A stretch of 55,690 nucleotides of DNA, from positions 1 through 55,690 of the forward strand of contig NZ_JARAJZ010000019.1 in the NCBI RefSeq assembly GCF_028765345.1, in the 5' to 3' direction. This stretch comes from Sporolactobacillus sp. CQH2019. Its GTDB lineage: Bacteria > Bacillota > Bacilli > Bacillales > Sporolactobacillaceae. Positions 18,013-26,769 of the stretch are shown piece by piece. Within the stretch, counting starts at the first letter, position 1. Each line of letters opens with the position of its first letter. A program made the position numbers and the translations under genes. The notes below the pieces were generated by a model that was not told where the DNA came from, did not search any database, and saw only the letters and a list, made by a program, of their open reading frames with translations.

Positions 18013-18516
18013 TTATATATCCTGGATGGAATCATTTTTTATCATTCTTTTGTTCTTTTTGTTGGCAAGGATATTTAGAATCCTGGGCCGGTTATAACGC
18101 TGTATGATGATGTACGGGAGATTTAATACGACAGCTAAAGAAATCATTAAGACGGACATGCCGGTGCCGTTCCATATTATAAAAATAAACGAGCTGATAA
18201 TAATGCACCAGTGGGCAAGTTCGGCACGGCAGGTCTCTAAAACAAATCTGTATAAATAATCAGGACTGTATTGCCTTATTTTCTTTTTTGGAAAAAGGAA
18301 CGCTAAAAAATCGCTGAGTTCCGGCAATAGGTTCTTCCACTTTTTCACGCCCAGACAGCCCTGATAGACAGCCCCGTTTTTTTCCCAGTTTCTTTCTCTG
18401 AAAAGCCAGCTGTCATAATGAAATAGGGAAATGGGGAGCGCTATCGAAATAACCGTATTTATAACAGAGATGATCAAGAAAACAAATAAATTATTGAAAA
18501 GTGTTATGAATTTCAC
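18013..18516 (-). CDS. CrtO-like acyltransferase (glycosyl-4,4'-diaponeurosporenoate acyltransferase family)
   Basis: This 167-residue membrane protein resembles staphylococcal CrtO, which acylates the sugar of glycosyl-diaponeurosporenoate in staphyloxanthin synthesis. Shared features are an early FxxxxWEKxG segment (FRERNWEKNGAVYQ), VKKWKNLLPE, the central ETCRAELAHW and the end NLPYIIIQRYNRPR. Hydrophobic segments flank these. It is the first gene of a minus-strand set with a glycosyltransferase. No phytoene-synthase or desaturase genes are present in the window, so carotenoid modification is an inference; acylation of another glycolipid is the alternative. The start has only a weak ribosome binding site (AAAGAGA). 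Confidence 0.78.
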   Translation of the reverse strand: MKFITLFNNLFVFLIISVINTVISIALPISLFHYDSWLFRERNWEKNGAVYQGCLGVKKWKNLLPELSDFLAFLFPKKKIRQYSPDYLYRFVLETCRAELAHWCIIISSFIFIIWNGTGMSVLMISLAVVLNLPYIIIQRYNRPRILNILANKKNKRMIKNDSIQDI

Positions 18517-19056
18517 AACGTTCGTTTCTCTTTTCTATAATAGAGATCGTAAAATAAAATGCAAGAAAGGGAAAAGACAGAACCCCCCGGTTTATTTCCG
18601 GACAATAGGGGCGCCCGCAACAAAGGGAGATTCCTGAATGACGACCGTTTTACCGCGGAACAGGGTGCTGTTTGCTGCTTCCGGCCGGCTGACGCTTTTC
18701 CGGCACTGAACTTAGATGGGCTCTGCAACAGATGTAACTATTCTACACTATTTCGCTGTTTTTTTATCTGATTCTGCCACCCCCGTTTCATCCTGGCTCC
18801 AAAATATTATTTTTTTCTATCAAAATCAATATAACATGCTGCACGAAACATTCTCAAATCGGCCGCCGACAGCTGCCTGTTGCCCTGCTTGCGGCTGCCG
18901 TGAGGATAAACGCATCGGCAGGAACCCAGTTGGAGCTTCCGGTTGAACAGTGGAGCCTATGATCATTACATGTGAATGAATGCTGCAATTGCCGGATCTG
19001 ACAGCGTGGGGAAACGATTGCCGACGGCTCATTTAAAAGCTTCTGCTTATTAATTA
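18517..19056. other. Intergenic region, nothing supported
   Basis: Frames at 18513-18728, 18559-18771, 18716-18946 and 18826-19032 overlap each other on both strands, have no ribosome binding sites and resemble nothing. The region presumably holds the promoter of the CrtO-like gene; I could not pick a convincing one. Confidence 0.4.
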
Positions 19057-19095
19057 TTGCAATTTATCGATTAAAAAAAAAGAGATAAATTGCAA
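19057..19095. promoter_or_regulatory. Perfect 12-bp inverted repeat upstream of the MATE gene
   Basis: TTGCAATTTATC at 19057-19068 and GATAAATTGCAA at 19084-19095 are exact inverted copies around a 15-bp A-rich loop. It lies about 130 bases before the MATE exporter. It could be a regulator binding site for a dimer pair or an RNA hairpin. No adjacent regulator gene exists. Confidence 0.5.
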
Positions 19096-19227
19096 AATAT
19101 TTGAAGACAGGTGCTGCGCGCCTGTCCGGAGAGCTTCAGTCAGGTTCGCCGGTACAGGCCGCTGCTGGCTTTGGATTGCGGACGTGGTGTATCATGTATT
19201 TATCGTTTGCGCAGGGGGTATGTCGCC

Positions 19228-20628
19228 ATGTGGGATTTAACGACCGGCAGTCCGATAAAAAAAATCATTATTTTTACGATTCCGCTGTTTATCGGCAATT
19301 TGTTTCAGCAGCTGTACAACGTCGCCGATACACTGATTGTCGGAAGGACCATCAGTGTGCACGCGCTTGCCGCGGTCGGCGCCACGGACAGCCTGTTTGC
19401 TCTGGTCATCGGTTTTGCTCAGGGGATGACCGCCGGTCTGACGATTATTACCGCACAGCGGTACGGCGCGCACGATTATAAGGGCGTGAAAAAGAGCTTC
19501 GCCGTCAATTTGCTCATCAGCCTGGCCGTTTCTGTTCTCCTGACCGTGCTGGGGGTGATTTTCACACGGCCGATCCTGGTGCTGATGAGAACGCCTGCCG
19601 ATATCATTGACGATGCGCAGAAATTCATTGTCGTTTGCTTCTGGGGAATCACGGCAACGGTGCTCTACAACCTTTTCAACAACACGCTGAGGGCACTCGG
19701 CGACAGCCGTGTGCCGCTGATTTTTCTGGCTCTCGCCTGTGTGGTTAATATTCTATTCGACTTCATTTTCATCATTTATTGCCGGCTGGGAGTAGCGGGA
19801 GCCGGCCTTGCTTCGGTCGTTGCACAAGGGTTTTCCGCTGTTTTGTGCCTTATTTACATAAAACGTTATGTGCCGATACTCGTCCTCTCCAGGCGCGCAT
19901 TTTCTTATAACCGCGGTCAGATCAGTCAGCATCTGCAACTCGGGCTGCCGATGGGTTTTCAGACTTCCGTGATCTCGATCGGCGCGGTGATTGTCCAGAT
20001 TATGCTGAATACACTCGGATCGGATGCAGTCGCTGCCTATACGGCTGCGGGCCGGATTGATTTTCTCGCCACCCAGCTGACCCTTTCCTTCGGGATCACG
20101 ATGGCAACATTTGCCGCACAGAATTTCGGTGCGCGCCGCTATGACCGTATCCGCAAAGGGGTCCGGCAAACGATGGGGTTCTCCTGCGCATTAAGTGTCC
20201 TGATGGGAGCGCTGATGATCCTTTTCGGTGTACCGCTGTGCCGGCTTTTTGTCGGTGCCCGGCAGCCGGTTGTGACACAGCTTGCACAGATCTACTTCTT
20301 ATGCAATAGCAGCATGTACACGCTGCTCTCACTGCTGTTCATTATCCGTTATACACTGCAGGGCCTCGGCCGCAGTCTGGCTCCGACACTCGCCGGCTTT
20401 GTCGAGCTGCTGATGCGGTCGGTCGCCGGTATTTTTCTGGTCAGGGAATGGGGCTTTACAGGAGCGAGCATGGCCAACCCGCTTGCCTGGCTGGGTGCAC
20501 TGCTCGTATTGATCGGCCCCTATATAAAGATGAATCGAGTACTTAAAGCATCCGGAGAAAAGGCAGAGCGGTCCGGCCGAAACGATCCTGAGCCTGGGAA
20601 ATCGGCAACCGCATCCGAAACAACGTAA
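19228..20628 (+). CDS. MATE-family multidrug exporter
   Basis: From the ATG at 19228, preceded by AGGGGG, the protein has 466 residues; the longer frame from 19111 has no ribosome binding site and an Arg/Cys-rich lead unlike the family. Twelve TM segments and MATE signatures are visible: FTIPLFIGNLFQQLYNVADT at the start, DTLIVGR, and LGLPMGFQTSVISIG at the start of the second half. Such proteins use sodium or proton gradients to export cationic drugs or metabolites. The C-terminal tail after residue 440 is hydrophilic. It is monocistronic with a terminator downstream. Confidence 0.92.
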   Translation: MWDLTTGSPIKKIIIFTIPLFIGNLFQQLYNVADTLIVGRTISVHALAAVGATDSLFALVIGFAQGMTAGLTIITAQRYGAHDYKGVKKSFAVNLLISLAVSVLLTVLGVIFTRPILVLMRTPADIIDDAQKFIVVCFWGITATVLYNLFNNTLRALGDSRVPLIFLALACVVNILFDFIFIIYCRLGVAGAGLASVVAQGFSAVLCLIYIKRYVPILVLSRRAFSYNRGQISQHLQLGLPMGFQTSVISIGAVIVQIMLNTLGSDAVAAYTAAGRIDFLATQLTLSFGITMATFAAQNFGARRYDRIRKGVRQTMGFSCALSVLMGALMILFGVPLCRLFVGARQPVVTQLAQIYFLCNSSMYTLLSLLFIIRYTLQGLGRSLAPTLAGFVELLMRSVAGIFLVREWGFTGASMANPLAWLGALLVLIGPYIKMNRVLKASGEKAERSGRNDPEPGKSATASETT

Positions 20629-20696
20629 TTCATAGGTTTTTGCCCGTTTTGCTGCCGGAGCCGGTAAGAACGGCACAATGCAGATGGAAAATAATT

Positions 20697-20722
20697 GAAA
20701 CCGGTCTTTACGGTTTTTTTGT
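20697..20722 (+). terminator. Rho-independent terminator after the MATE gene
   Basis: GAAACCG-GTCTTTA-CGGTTTTTTT forms a short stem with a run of seven T residues. Confidence 0.8.
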
Positions 20723-20778
20723 CTGAGTAATCCCCCGAATATGGACCATAATACGTACAAGAAAGGGGAAATCGCCAA

Positions 20779-22140
20779 ATGACAAATACCGTATCTGATC
20801 AGGCCAGCGCAATATCGGAAAAAATGCTCGAACGCTATTCAAATCGAATTTATGAGAAGACGAAGAACACGCCTCAAAAAAATGCGATCATGTCCAAAGG
20901 AATTTTTGCGGTTGCTCAAAGAAATGAATCGGTTGTCGCCATGAATCCGGTTTTTTCGGATGAACTGAAAACAGAAAAAGCGGCCAACCAAAAACAGAGC
21001 GGCCGATGCTGGATTTTTGCGGCACTGAATACATTCCGCCGCAAAATGAACGCACGATTCAATCTGAAGGATTTTGAACTATCGCAGAGTTATATCATGT
21101 TCTGGGATAAGCTGGAGAAATCCAACTATTTTCTGGAAAGCATTCTCAAGACTCTGGACGAACCTCTGAACGGAAGGCTTCTTTCCTGGCTGCTGACAGC
21201 CCCTCAGCAAGACGGCGGCCAGTGGGACATGCTCGTTGCCTTGATCCGGAAATACGGGATTGTTCCGAAACAAATCATGCCGGAAACCTATCAAAGCAGC
21301 CGGTCAAAGGACCTGAACGCCGTGCTGGACGAGAAGCTGAGAGAATGTGCGTTTCGGCTGAGATCTCTCCATAAAACGGCCGATCCGGCCGAAGATCTGA
21401 GAAGCGTTAAAGAAAAAATGATTGGAGACATTTATACCATTCTTGCCTATTCATTGGGCGAACCCCCGCGGCAATTTACTTTTGAATACAGAGATGAAAA
21501 AAATAATTTTCACAGGGACAGCGATCTGACCCCTCAGGATTTCTTCACCAAGTACATCGGTATTCATTTAGAGGACTATGTCAGCATTATTAATGCGCCG
21601 ACTGAGGATAAGTATTTCGGAAAAACTTATACGGTCCAGTATCTCGGCAATGTGATCGGCGGCCAGCCGATCCGTTATCTGAATGTTGAAATGGAAACGC
21701 TGAAGCAACTGGCTGTCAGCCAGCTCCAGGATCAGGAACCGGTTTGGTTCGGAAGTGACGTCGTTCGTTATTCGGATCGCAAAGAAGGGATTCTGGATAC
21801 GGAACTGTATGATTTTACGTCAACTTTCGGCATTCCGTTTGCTTTAAACAAATCGGAACGACTGGATTACATGGAAAGCCGGCTGACACACGCCATGGTC
21901 CTGACCGGAGTCAATCTGATCAACGGCAGGCCGAACCGATGGAAAGTGGAAAACAGCTGGGGCGAGGACTCCGGCTATAAAGGCTATTTTGTGATGAGTG
22001 ATCGCTGGATGGATGAGTACACGTATCAAGTGGTCATTAATAAGAAATATCTTTCCAAAGAACTGCGGGCAGCTCTTGATCAAACACCGATTGAATTGAA
22101 ACCGTGGGATCCTATGGGTTCATTGGCTTTAATGAGATGA
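20779..22140 (+). CDS. pepC: Aminopeptidase C (bleomycin hydrolase family, C1B)
   Basis: This 453-residue cytosolic cysteine aminopeptidase removes N-terminal residues from peptides and is typical of lactic acid bacteria. The papain-like triad is visible: Cys77 in QKQSGRCWIFAALN, the His in LTHAMVLTGV, and the Asn in KVENSWGEDSG. Length equals the usual 440-455 residues. The family forms hexamers with the C-terminus reaching into the active site; the C-terminal end here is MGSLALMR. AAAGGGGA precedes the ATG. It is flanked by a terminator and the fluoride riboswitch, so it is a single-gene unit. Confidence 0.96.
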   Translation: MTNTVSDQASAISEKMLERYSNRIYEKTKNTPQKNAIMSKGIFAVAQRNESVVAMNPVFSDELKTEKAANQKQSGRCWIFAALNTFRRKMNARFNLKDFELSQSYIMFWDKLEKSNYFLESILKTLDEPLNGRLLSWLLTAPQQDGGQWDMLVALIRKYGIVPKQIMPETYQSSRSKDLNAVLDEKLRECAFRLRSLHKTADPAEDLRSVKEKMIGDIYTILAYSLGEPPRQFTFEYRDEKNNFHRDSDLTPQDFFTKYIGIHLEDYVSIINAPTEDKYFGKTYTVQYLGNVIGGQPIRYLNVEMETLKQLAVSQLQDQEPVWFGSDVVRYSDRKEGILDTELYDFTSTFGIPFALNKSERLDYMESRLTHAMVLTGVNLINGRPNRWKVENSWGEDSGYKGYFVMSDRWMDEYTYQVVINKKYLSKELRAALDQTPIELKPWDPMGSLALMR

Positions 22141-22252
22141 AGCCGCCGGGCGGCGCACACTCAGACTGAAATTTTTTTCCGTGGCGGCCGTCAAATATTG
22201 GATAAATAATTGCTTTTGCCCCCCGGATATGCTATCTTCTTAAAAAGAATGG

Positions 22253-22311
22253 ATAGGCGATGCCGTTTGTCGTTAAATGCTGCGTACTGCAGTTGATGAC
22301 GTCTGTCTTAA
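22253..22311 (+). ncRNA. Fluoride riboswitch (crcB motif)
   Basis: The segment beginning ATAGGCGATGCCG, followed by GTTTGTCGTTAAA, TGCTGCGTAC, and TGATGACGTCT, reproduces the crcB-motif aptamer in order: the GGCGATG 5' strand, the pairing return, the AAA(C/T)GCTGC pseudoknot side, and the conserved (C/T)TGATGAC 3' end. It lies about 135 bases before the crcB start and runs into a terminator hairpin. Fluoride binding would stabilise the aptamer and allow transcription of the channel gene. The gene it controls fits the RNA, which makes the call strong. Confidence 0.92.
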
Positions 22312-22354
22312 AGCCTGGAAAGAAGGCGGTTTTAGGGCAGATCTTTTTATTTTT
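22299..22354 (+). terminator. Expression-platform terminator of the fluoride riboswitch
   Basis: GTCTGTC-TTAAA-GCCT pairs with AGGC-GGTTTTA-GGGCAGAT, followed by CTTTTTATTTTT. Its 5' arm overlaps the 3' end of the aptamer (GACGTCTGTC), so ligand-bound aptamer and terminator are mutually exclusive. Confidence 0.8.
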
Positions 22355-22445
22355 AAGGAAGAAAAGATTCCGTCGAGGCACGGAGAACTTCGAAGCGATC
22401 GGGCACTCCGGCAATTCCTGATTCCAAGAAAGAGACGAATAAAAA

Positions 22446-22859
22446 ATGTTCATTGATTTTCTCATGGTCGCCATAGGCGCTTCTTTCGGCGCCCTGGCCC
22501 GTGTCTTACTCTCGAACTGGATTAAAAGAAAATGGATCCATACTTTTCCGCTGGCAACATTTGTTGTCAATATGTCAGGCGCCTTATTCCTTGGCTTCGT
22601 GACGGGCTTAGGCCCCGATCCTCGTCTTGCACTTCTTTTGGGAACGGGATTCATCGGCACATACACTACATTTTCAACGTTTAATCTTGAAAATATTGAG
22701 CTGGTCCGCAGAAAGAAAAGTAAAGCATTTATCATGTACATTGCCGGTTCTTATTCTCTCGGCATTTTAGCGATTGGTCTCGGCCTGCTCCTCGGGACTG
22801 CGCTGCGGGCAAATTTCGCAGCGGCATTTGTTTTCTTCTTTTCGGCAATAGCAATATGA
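22446..22859 (+). CDS. crcB: Fluoride channel CrcB/Fluc
   Basis: This 137-residue protein with four TM segments is a dual-topology fluoride channel that lets fluoride leave the cell. Family marks are GASFGALARVLLS in TM1, FPLATFVVNMSGALFLGF in TM2 with the conserved Asn, and GTGFIGTYTTFSTFNLE in TM3 with the Phe-box and Na-binding break. Many Firmicutes carry two crcB genes side by side; only one is here, which would work as a homodimer. It is preceded by a fluoride riboswitch. The ribosome binding site (AAGAAAGAGACG) is weak. Confidence 0.94.
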   Translation: MFIDFLMVAIGASFGALARVLLSNWIKRKWIHTFPLATFVVNMSGALFLGFVTGLGPDPRLALLLGTGFIGTYTTFSTFNLENIELVRRKKSKAFIMYIAGSYSLGILAIGLGLLLGTALRANFAAAFVFFFSAIAI

Positions 22860-22973
22860 TCACGCAAATAATAAAAACAAAGCGGAATGGCACGGCACAA
22901 GCGGCGTACCAACTTAGAAAAAGCGGATTTCGATGCCGGATAGTAACACCCTGTAACGGAAAATGGGGGTATC

Positions 22974-23655
22974 CCCTCAACTTATGTATCCAATCGGAAC
23001 CGCGGCACAAAAACGCCGGCGATCGTTCGCTGCTTCATCCTTTTTTCGGGGTGAAAAACTCTTGACGGGGCGGTACTCCGCCGGAATAGGGCGAATCGCG
23101 GCCATTCTAGGGCGATCGCTCGCTGTTTCATCCTTTTTTCGGGGTGAAAAACTCTTGACGGGGCGATACTCCGCCGGAATAGGGCGAATCGCGGCCATTT
23201 TAGGGCGATCGCTCGCTGTTTCAGGGCGCTTCATCCTTTTTTCGGGGTGAAAAACTTTGACGGGGCGATACTCCGCCGGAATAGGGTGAATCGCAGCCAT
23301 TTTAGGGCGATAGCTGATTGTTTCAGGCCGATTAGTAAATTTTTCGGGACGAGGCCGGTACTGGGCCGGCCGCCTGGCTGTATCGATCGGATTTCAGTCC
23401 GTTATTGACCATGCAGGCAATTTAGCAGTTATCGGTCGTTACGTCCGAGTTATCGACCGTTAGTAGCTGTTTATCGGTCGTCGCCAGCGCTTAATCGGTC
23501 TTCAGCAGATATGTCCGGTTTATTAACCGCGCCGGGAAGTTTATCGACCATCGCGAAAGTTTATGGATTGCGGAACGCTCTCCGTCTTTTGATTGGCGAT
23601 CTCAGGAAAAGTCGATCATCGTCTCACGGCCCGGCAGGAGAATGAACGAACCGCA
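22974..23655. repeat. Composite intergenic repeat, copy 2 (CGGGG/AGGGCGA modules, TCGGTC modules, tail)
   Basis: The left end carries ACTTATGTATCCAATCGG (about 22980-22997), also present at the left end of copy 3 (35072). Then come two-and-a-half 93/103-bp units with CGGGG or AGGGCGA cores stepping 18-22 bp (for example 23181, 23202, 23223 and 23283, 23304, 23325). These are followed by TCGGTC/TCGACC modules (about 23430-23560) and the tail containing CTCAGGAAAAGTCGATCATC at 23600-23619. Order of blocks is the same as in copy 3, but the first block uses different modules. The open frames in it are by-products. Confidence 0.88.
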
Positions 23656-23690
23656 CCTGAAAAGGAGCTGCCGGTTCCTGCTTCATCACA

Positions 23691-23735
23691 AGGGCGTCCC
23701 GTCGACTGTGTTTCGACTGCGGGACGCCCTCTTTA
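23691..23735. terminator. Strong hairpin between the repeat and gerXA
   Basis: GGGCGTCCCG-TCGAC and GACTGCGGGACGCCC form a stem of about ten GC-rich pairs around a loop containing TGTGTTTC, followed by TCTTT. It would insulate gerXA from transcription coming through the repeat or from crcB. Confidence 0.7.
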
Positions 23736-23766
23736 ACGGTGAAAATGACCGACATCTATTCATAAA

Positions 23767-23796
23767 ATCATAAAAAAGCTTTAAATGCTCATACTA
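23767..23796 (+). promoter_or_regulatory. SigG-like promoter of gerXA-gerXC
   Basis: ATCATA at 23767-23772 and CATACTA at 23790-23796, 17 bp apart, fit the forespore sigma-G pattern (G-H-A-T-R near -35, CATnnTA near -10). The -10 is preserved in the gerA remnant near 10975. gerA operons are known SigG targets in Bacillus. Confidence 0.6.
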
Positions 23797-23830
23797 AAGT
23801 GAAAAACAGCCGGAACGTTAGGGTGAGCAA

Positions 23831-25426
23831 ATGTTTAAAATTATCAAAAACTACTTCCGAAATCAAAAAACAAAGCAAAAGGCCGGATCTGCAAGACCGG
23901 TTTACGCAGATACAACTTATCCGTTAAGCAAGTCTTTAGACAGGAATACTTCCGAGCTGAAAAAAGTGTTTGGAGACAGTGACGATTTAATTTTCAGAGA
24001 GTTTTACTTTGGCGTAAGAAAACAGATAAAAGCGCTCGTCTTCTTTATTGACGGCCTGGGCGATCAAAAATTGATACTTGACAGCATCGTCAAATCATTA
24101 ATGGTGGATATTCATATCATCGATGCGGAAGGCAGACGGATCGAAGGAAGAGATCAGTTCAATGAAATTAAAAAACATCTGCTTACGATTAACAATGCCG
24201 AAGAAGTCCATGATTTTAACGAGGCCGTCGAGAGCGTACTGTCCGGCAATACCTGTCTGCTGATTGACGGGAGTGATGCCGGGCTTTCGATCAGCACGAG
24301 GGGCGGCGAAAGAAGAGCGGTCGAAGAGGCATCCAATGAGATTGTCATCCGCGGCTCGCACGAAGCGTTTGTAGAGACTCTTCGGACCAATACGTCGATG
24401 CTGCGGCGGATCATTAAGAATCCCAATCTGACATTCGAGCCCCTTGTGCTGGGGAAACAGACACATACCGACATCTGTATTGCCTACATTCGAGGCATAG
24501 CCAACAATCGGATCGTCGAAGAGGTCAGAAGACGTTTACATCGTATTGACATTGATTCGGTGATGGAATCCGGCTACATTGAACAGTTGATTGAAGACAG
24601 TGTTTTTTCGCCTTTTGCGACTATCGGCAACAGCGAAAGGCCGGATAAGGTCGCCGCCAAACTGCTTGAGGGCAGGGTTGCGATTCTATGCAGCGGGACG
24701 CCGGTGGTACTCACCGTTCCGTATCTGCTGATTGAGGCTTTTCAGGTTCCCGACGACTACTACTCGCGGGTGTTCAACGCCAACATTACACGGCTCGTCC
24801 GCTTTGTCGGATTTGCCATTACTTTAACGTTGCCGGCTTTGTATGTTGCCGTCACAACTTTTCACCAGGAAATGATTCCAACCATCCTTCTGGTTAAGCT
24901 GACGGCCGCCCGGGAGGGTATTCCTTTTCCGGTGATCATTGAAGCTCTGATCAGTGAGACAATCTTTCTGCTGATCAGAGAATCGGGTATCCGGATGCCC
25001 CGGGCGGCCGGGACGGCGGTAACGATCGTGGGCACGCTGGTGATGGGGGATGCGGCCGTGACTGCCGGTATCATCAGTGCTCCGATGGTCATTATTACGG
25101 CTCTGTCAGGGCTTGCCGGCATGATGCTTCCGGCAATATATAATGCGATCGTTCTTTTCAGATATTTTCTGATTCTTTTGGGCGGATCTTTCGGCTTATA
25201 CGGAGTGGTGATCGGATTAATCTGTCTCCTCGCTCATCTCTGCTCGCTCAGAAGTTTCGGGACTCCCTTTATGACGCCCTTTGCTCCGGTATTCTGGAAT
25301 GAACTGAGGGACGATACATTCTTAAGGCTTCCTACATGGATGATGAAGCGGCGGCCGCAGTCGATCACCTGGAAACGCTCCGAACGCCAGGCTGATCTCC
25401 AGAAGCCCGGCCCGCGCAGAAAATGA
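23831..25426 (+). CDS. GerA-type spore germination receptor subunit A
   Basis: This 531-residue protein is the A subunit of a nutrient germinant receptor in the spore inner membrane. A hydrophilic N-terminal domain of about 300 residues (with LVFFIDGLGDQKLILDSIVK and CLLIDGSDAGLSISTRGGER) precedes a membrane part with about five TM segments. Family motifs include PFATIGNSERPDKVAAKLLEGRV split as seen at residues 257-279, GTPVVLTVPYLLIEAFQVPDDYY near 285, and RESGIRMPRAAGTAVTIVG. The length agrees with GerAA/GerBA (480-540). It is followed after 13 bases by gerXC. The B subunit gene is missing from this operon and is found facing it at 26967-28052. Confidence 0.94.
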   Translation: MFKIIKNYFRNQKTKQKAGSARPVYADTTYPLSKSLDRNTSELKKVFGDSDDLIFREFYFGVRKQIKALVFFIDGLGDQKLILDSIVKSLMVDIHIIDAEGRRIEGRDQFNEIKKHLLTINNAEEVHDFNEAVESVLSGNTCLLIDGSDAGLSISTRGGERRAVEEASNEIVIRGSHEAFVETLRTNTSMLRRIIKNPNLTFEPLVLGKQTHTDICIAYIRGIANNRIVEEVRRRLHRIDIDSVMESGYIEQLIEDSVFSPFATIGNSERPDKVAAKLLEGRVAILCSGTPVVLTVPYLLIEAFQVPDDYYSRVFNANITRLVRFVGFAITLTLPALYVAVTTFHQEMIPTILLVKLTAAREGIPFPVIIEALISETIFLLIRESGIRMPRAAGTAVTIVGTLVMGDAAVTAGIISAPMVIITALSGLAGMMLPAIYNAIVLFRYFLILLGGSFGLYGVVIGLICLLAHLCSLRSFGTPFMTPFAPVFWNELRDDTFLRLPTWMMKRRPQSITWKRSERQADLQKPGPRRK

Positions 25427-25439
25427 GGAGGGGAAGCCT

Positions 25440-26630
25440 TTGTTTAAAAAAACAGGTGCAGCCGTTCTAATAACTGTTTTTGCGTTATTGACTCTGACCG
25501 GGTGCTGGGACAAAAGGGAACTGAATGAGTTGGCCATTGTCATGGCGATGGGAGTCGATAAGGACGTTCAGACCGGGGAGATACATTTAGCGATTCAGGT
25601 TATCCGGCCGAGCGCGCTGAACAGGCCGCAGGGAGGCAGTCAGGAATCGCCTTATGACGTCGTCGTATCCTCGGGCAGGACTATGTTTGATGCGATCAAA
25701 GAAGCCAATAAGAAACTGGACAGAAAGTTCTTTTTTTCTCACCTGAAGGTCATCGTTGTGGGGGAGAAAGAGGCGCGCGCCGGAATTAGCGATCTTCTGG
25801 ATTATATCTCCAGAACACACCAAATAAGACATACGACTTGGCTTATTGTGACACGGGATGAAATCAGCAGGGTGGTCGAAGTTAAACATGGAATTGAAAC
25901 GGTTCAGGCCTCCTATATGGACGGGATTATTAAAACGCAGAATGCAAATTTAAACGTGACGGTGACGGATACCATCGGGTTTATCAATAAGATGTCGGGC
26001 GAAGGATCGAACCCTGTGGCCGGGGTATTTGCCACTCAGAGTGAAAGAAGCATTGCCGCGCCGGATAATCGGCCCGAATGGAAACAGGGGCTGATCTTTT
26101 CCGGGACGGCCGTTTTTAAAAAGGATAAGTTAGTCGGGTATTTAAATAATGGAGACACAAGAGGGCTGAATTATTTAGTCAATGCGAAGAAGAGCGGCTG
26201 TATTTATGTTCCCTCGCTTACAGAAAAAAATAAATATACGGGCATTGAACTGAAAAAAGCCGACGTGCAAATAAACCCGGTTATCTCAAAAGGAAAAACA
26301 ACGTTCAATATTCAGATTAAAGCGGAAGGGAATATTTCGGAAGTCAATGATGCCACCGACGTTTCAGATCAGAAAAAGCTGGAGATGATCAACCGCGAGT
26401 TCAAGGCATCTATTCGAAGAGACGTCCGATCGGTGTTATTCAAAGCGCAGAAAGTTTATAAAAGCGATATTGTCGGCTTCGGCCGCGCCTATGAAGAAAA
26501 ATATCCCTCGCGCTGGAAGCGGGTGAAGGATCAATGGACGGCCTACTTTCCCGATGAGCCTTTCAGCATTCAAGTTGAAACCGAAATAAAACAGACAGGC
26601 CTGCAGCTGGCTCCTTTAGAGGGAAAATAA
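25440..26630 (+). CDS. Ger(x)C-family germination lipoprotein, receptor subunit C
   Basis: This 396-residue lipoprotein begins MFKKTGAAVLITVFALLTLT and then GCWDKREL, a lipobox with the Cys at residue 22 and the WDKREL signature of GerC proteins. The body follows the family pattern (NELAIVMAMGVDKD, FFFSHLKVIVVGE, the C-terminal YEEKYPSRWKRVKDQW). It is anchored to the outer face of the spore inner membrane and forms the receptor with A and B subunits. GAGGAGGGG precedes the TTG start, which lies 13 bases after gerXA; the two share one transcript. Confidence 0.93.
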   Translation: MFKKTGAAVLITVFALLTLTGCWDKRELNELAIVMAMGVDKDVQTGEIHLAIQVIRPSALNRPQGGSQESPYDVVVSSGRTMFDAIKEANKKLDRKFFFSHLKVIVVGEKEARAGISDLLDYISRTHQIRHTTWLIVTRDEISRVVEVKHGIETVQASYMDGIIKTQNANLNVTVTDTIGFINKMSGEGSNPVAGVFATQSERSIAAPDNRPEWKQGLIFSGTAVFKKDKLVGYLNNGDTRGLNYLVNAKKSGCIYVPSLTEKNKYTGIELKKADVQINPVISKGKTTFNIQIKAEGNISEVNDATDVSDQKKLEMINREFKASIRRDVRSVLFKAQKVYKSDIVGFGRAYEEKYPSRWKRVKDQWTAYFPDEPFSIQVETEIKQTGLQLAPLEGK

Positions 26631-26666
26631 GACTTCAGCTTCCTCAGGGACACGTCACCTTAGTGC

Positions 26667-26689
26667 AAGCCGTGTCCTCCCGGCTTTTT
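26667..26689 (+). terminator. Terminator after gerXC
   Basis: AAGCCG (26667-26672) pairs with CGGCTT (26681-26686) followed by TTT; an overlapping alternative hairpin GGACACG/CGTGTCC lies at 26648-26677. Confidence 0.55.
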
Positions 26690-26769
26690 GGACAGGCTGC
26701 AATGGATGTCCGGCCATGAATACAATCTGTAAGCCTCTTGGCCGAATCCCGCCGCATCCGGCCCGGTTG

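Noticed and set aside
22232-22741. Minus-strand frame of 169 residues across the riboswitch and crcB
   Set aside because: It is a shadow; it spans a well-supported riboswitch and channel gene on the plus strand.
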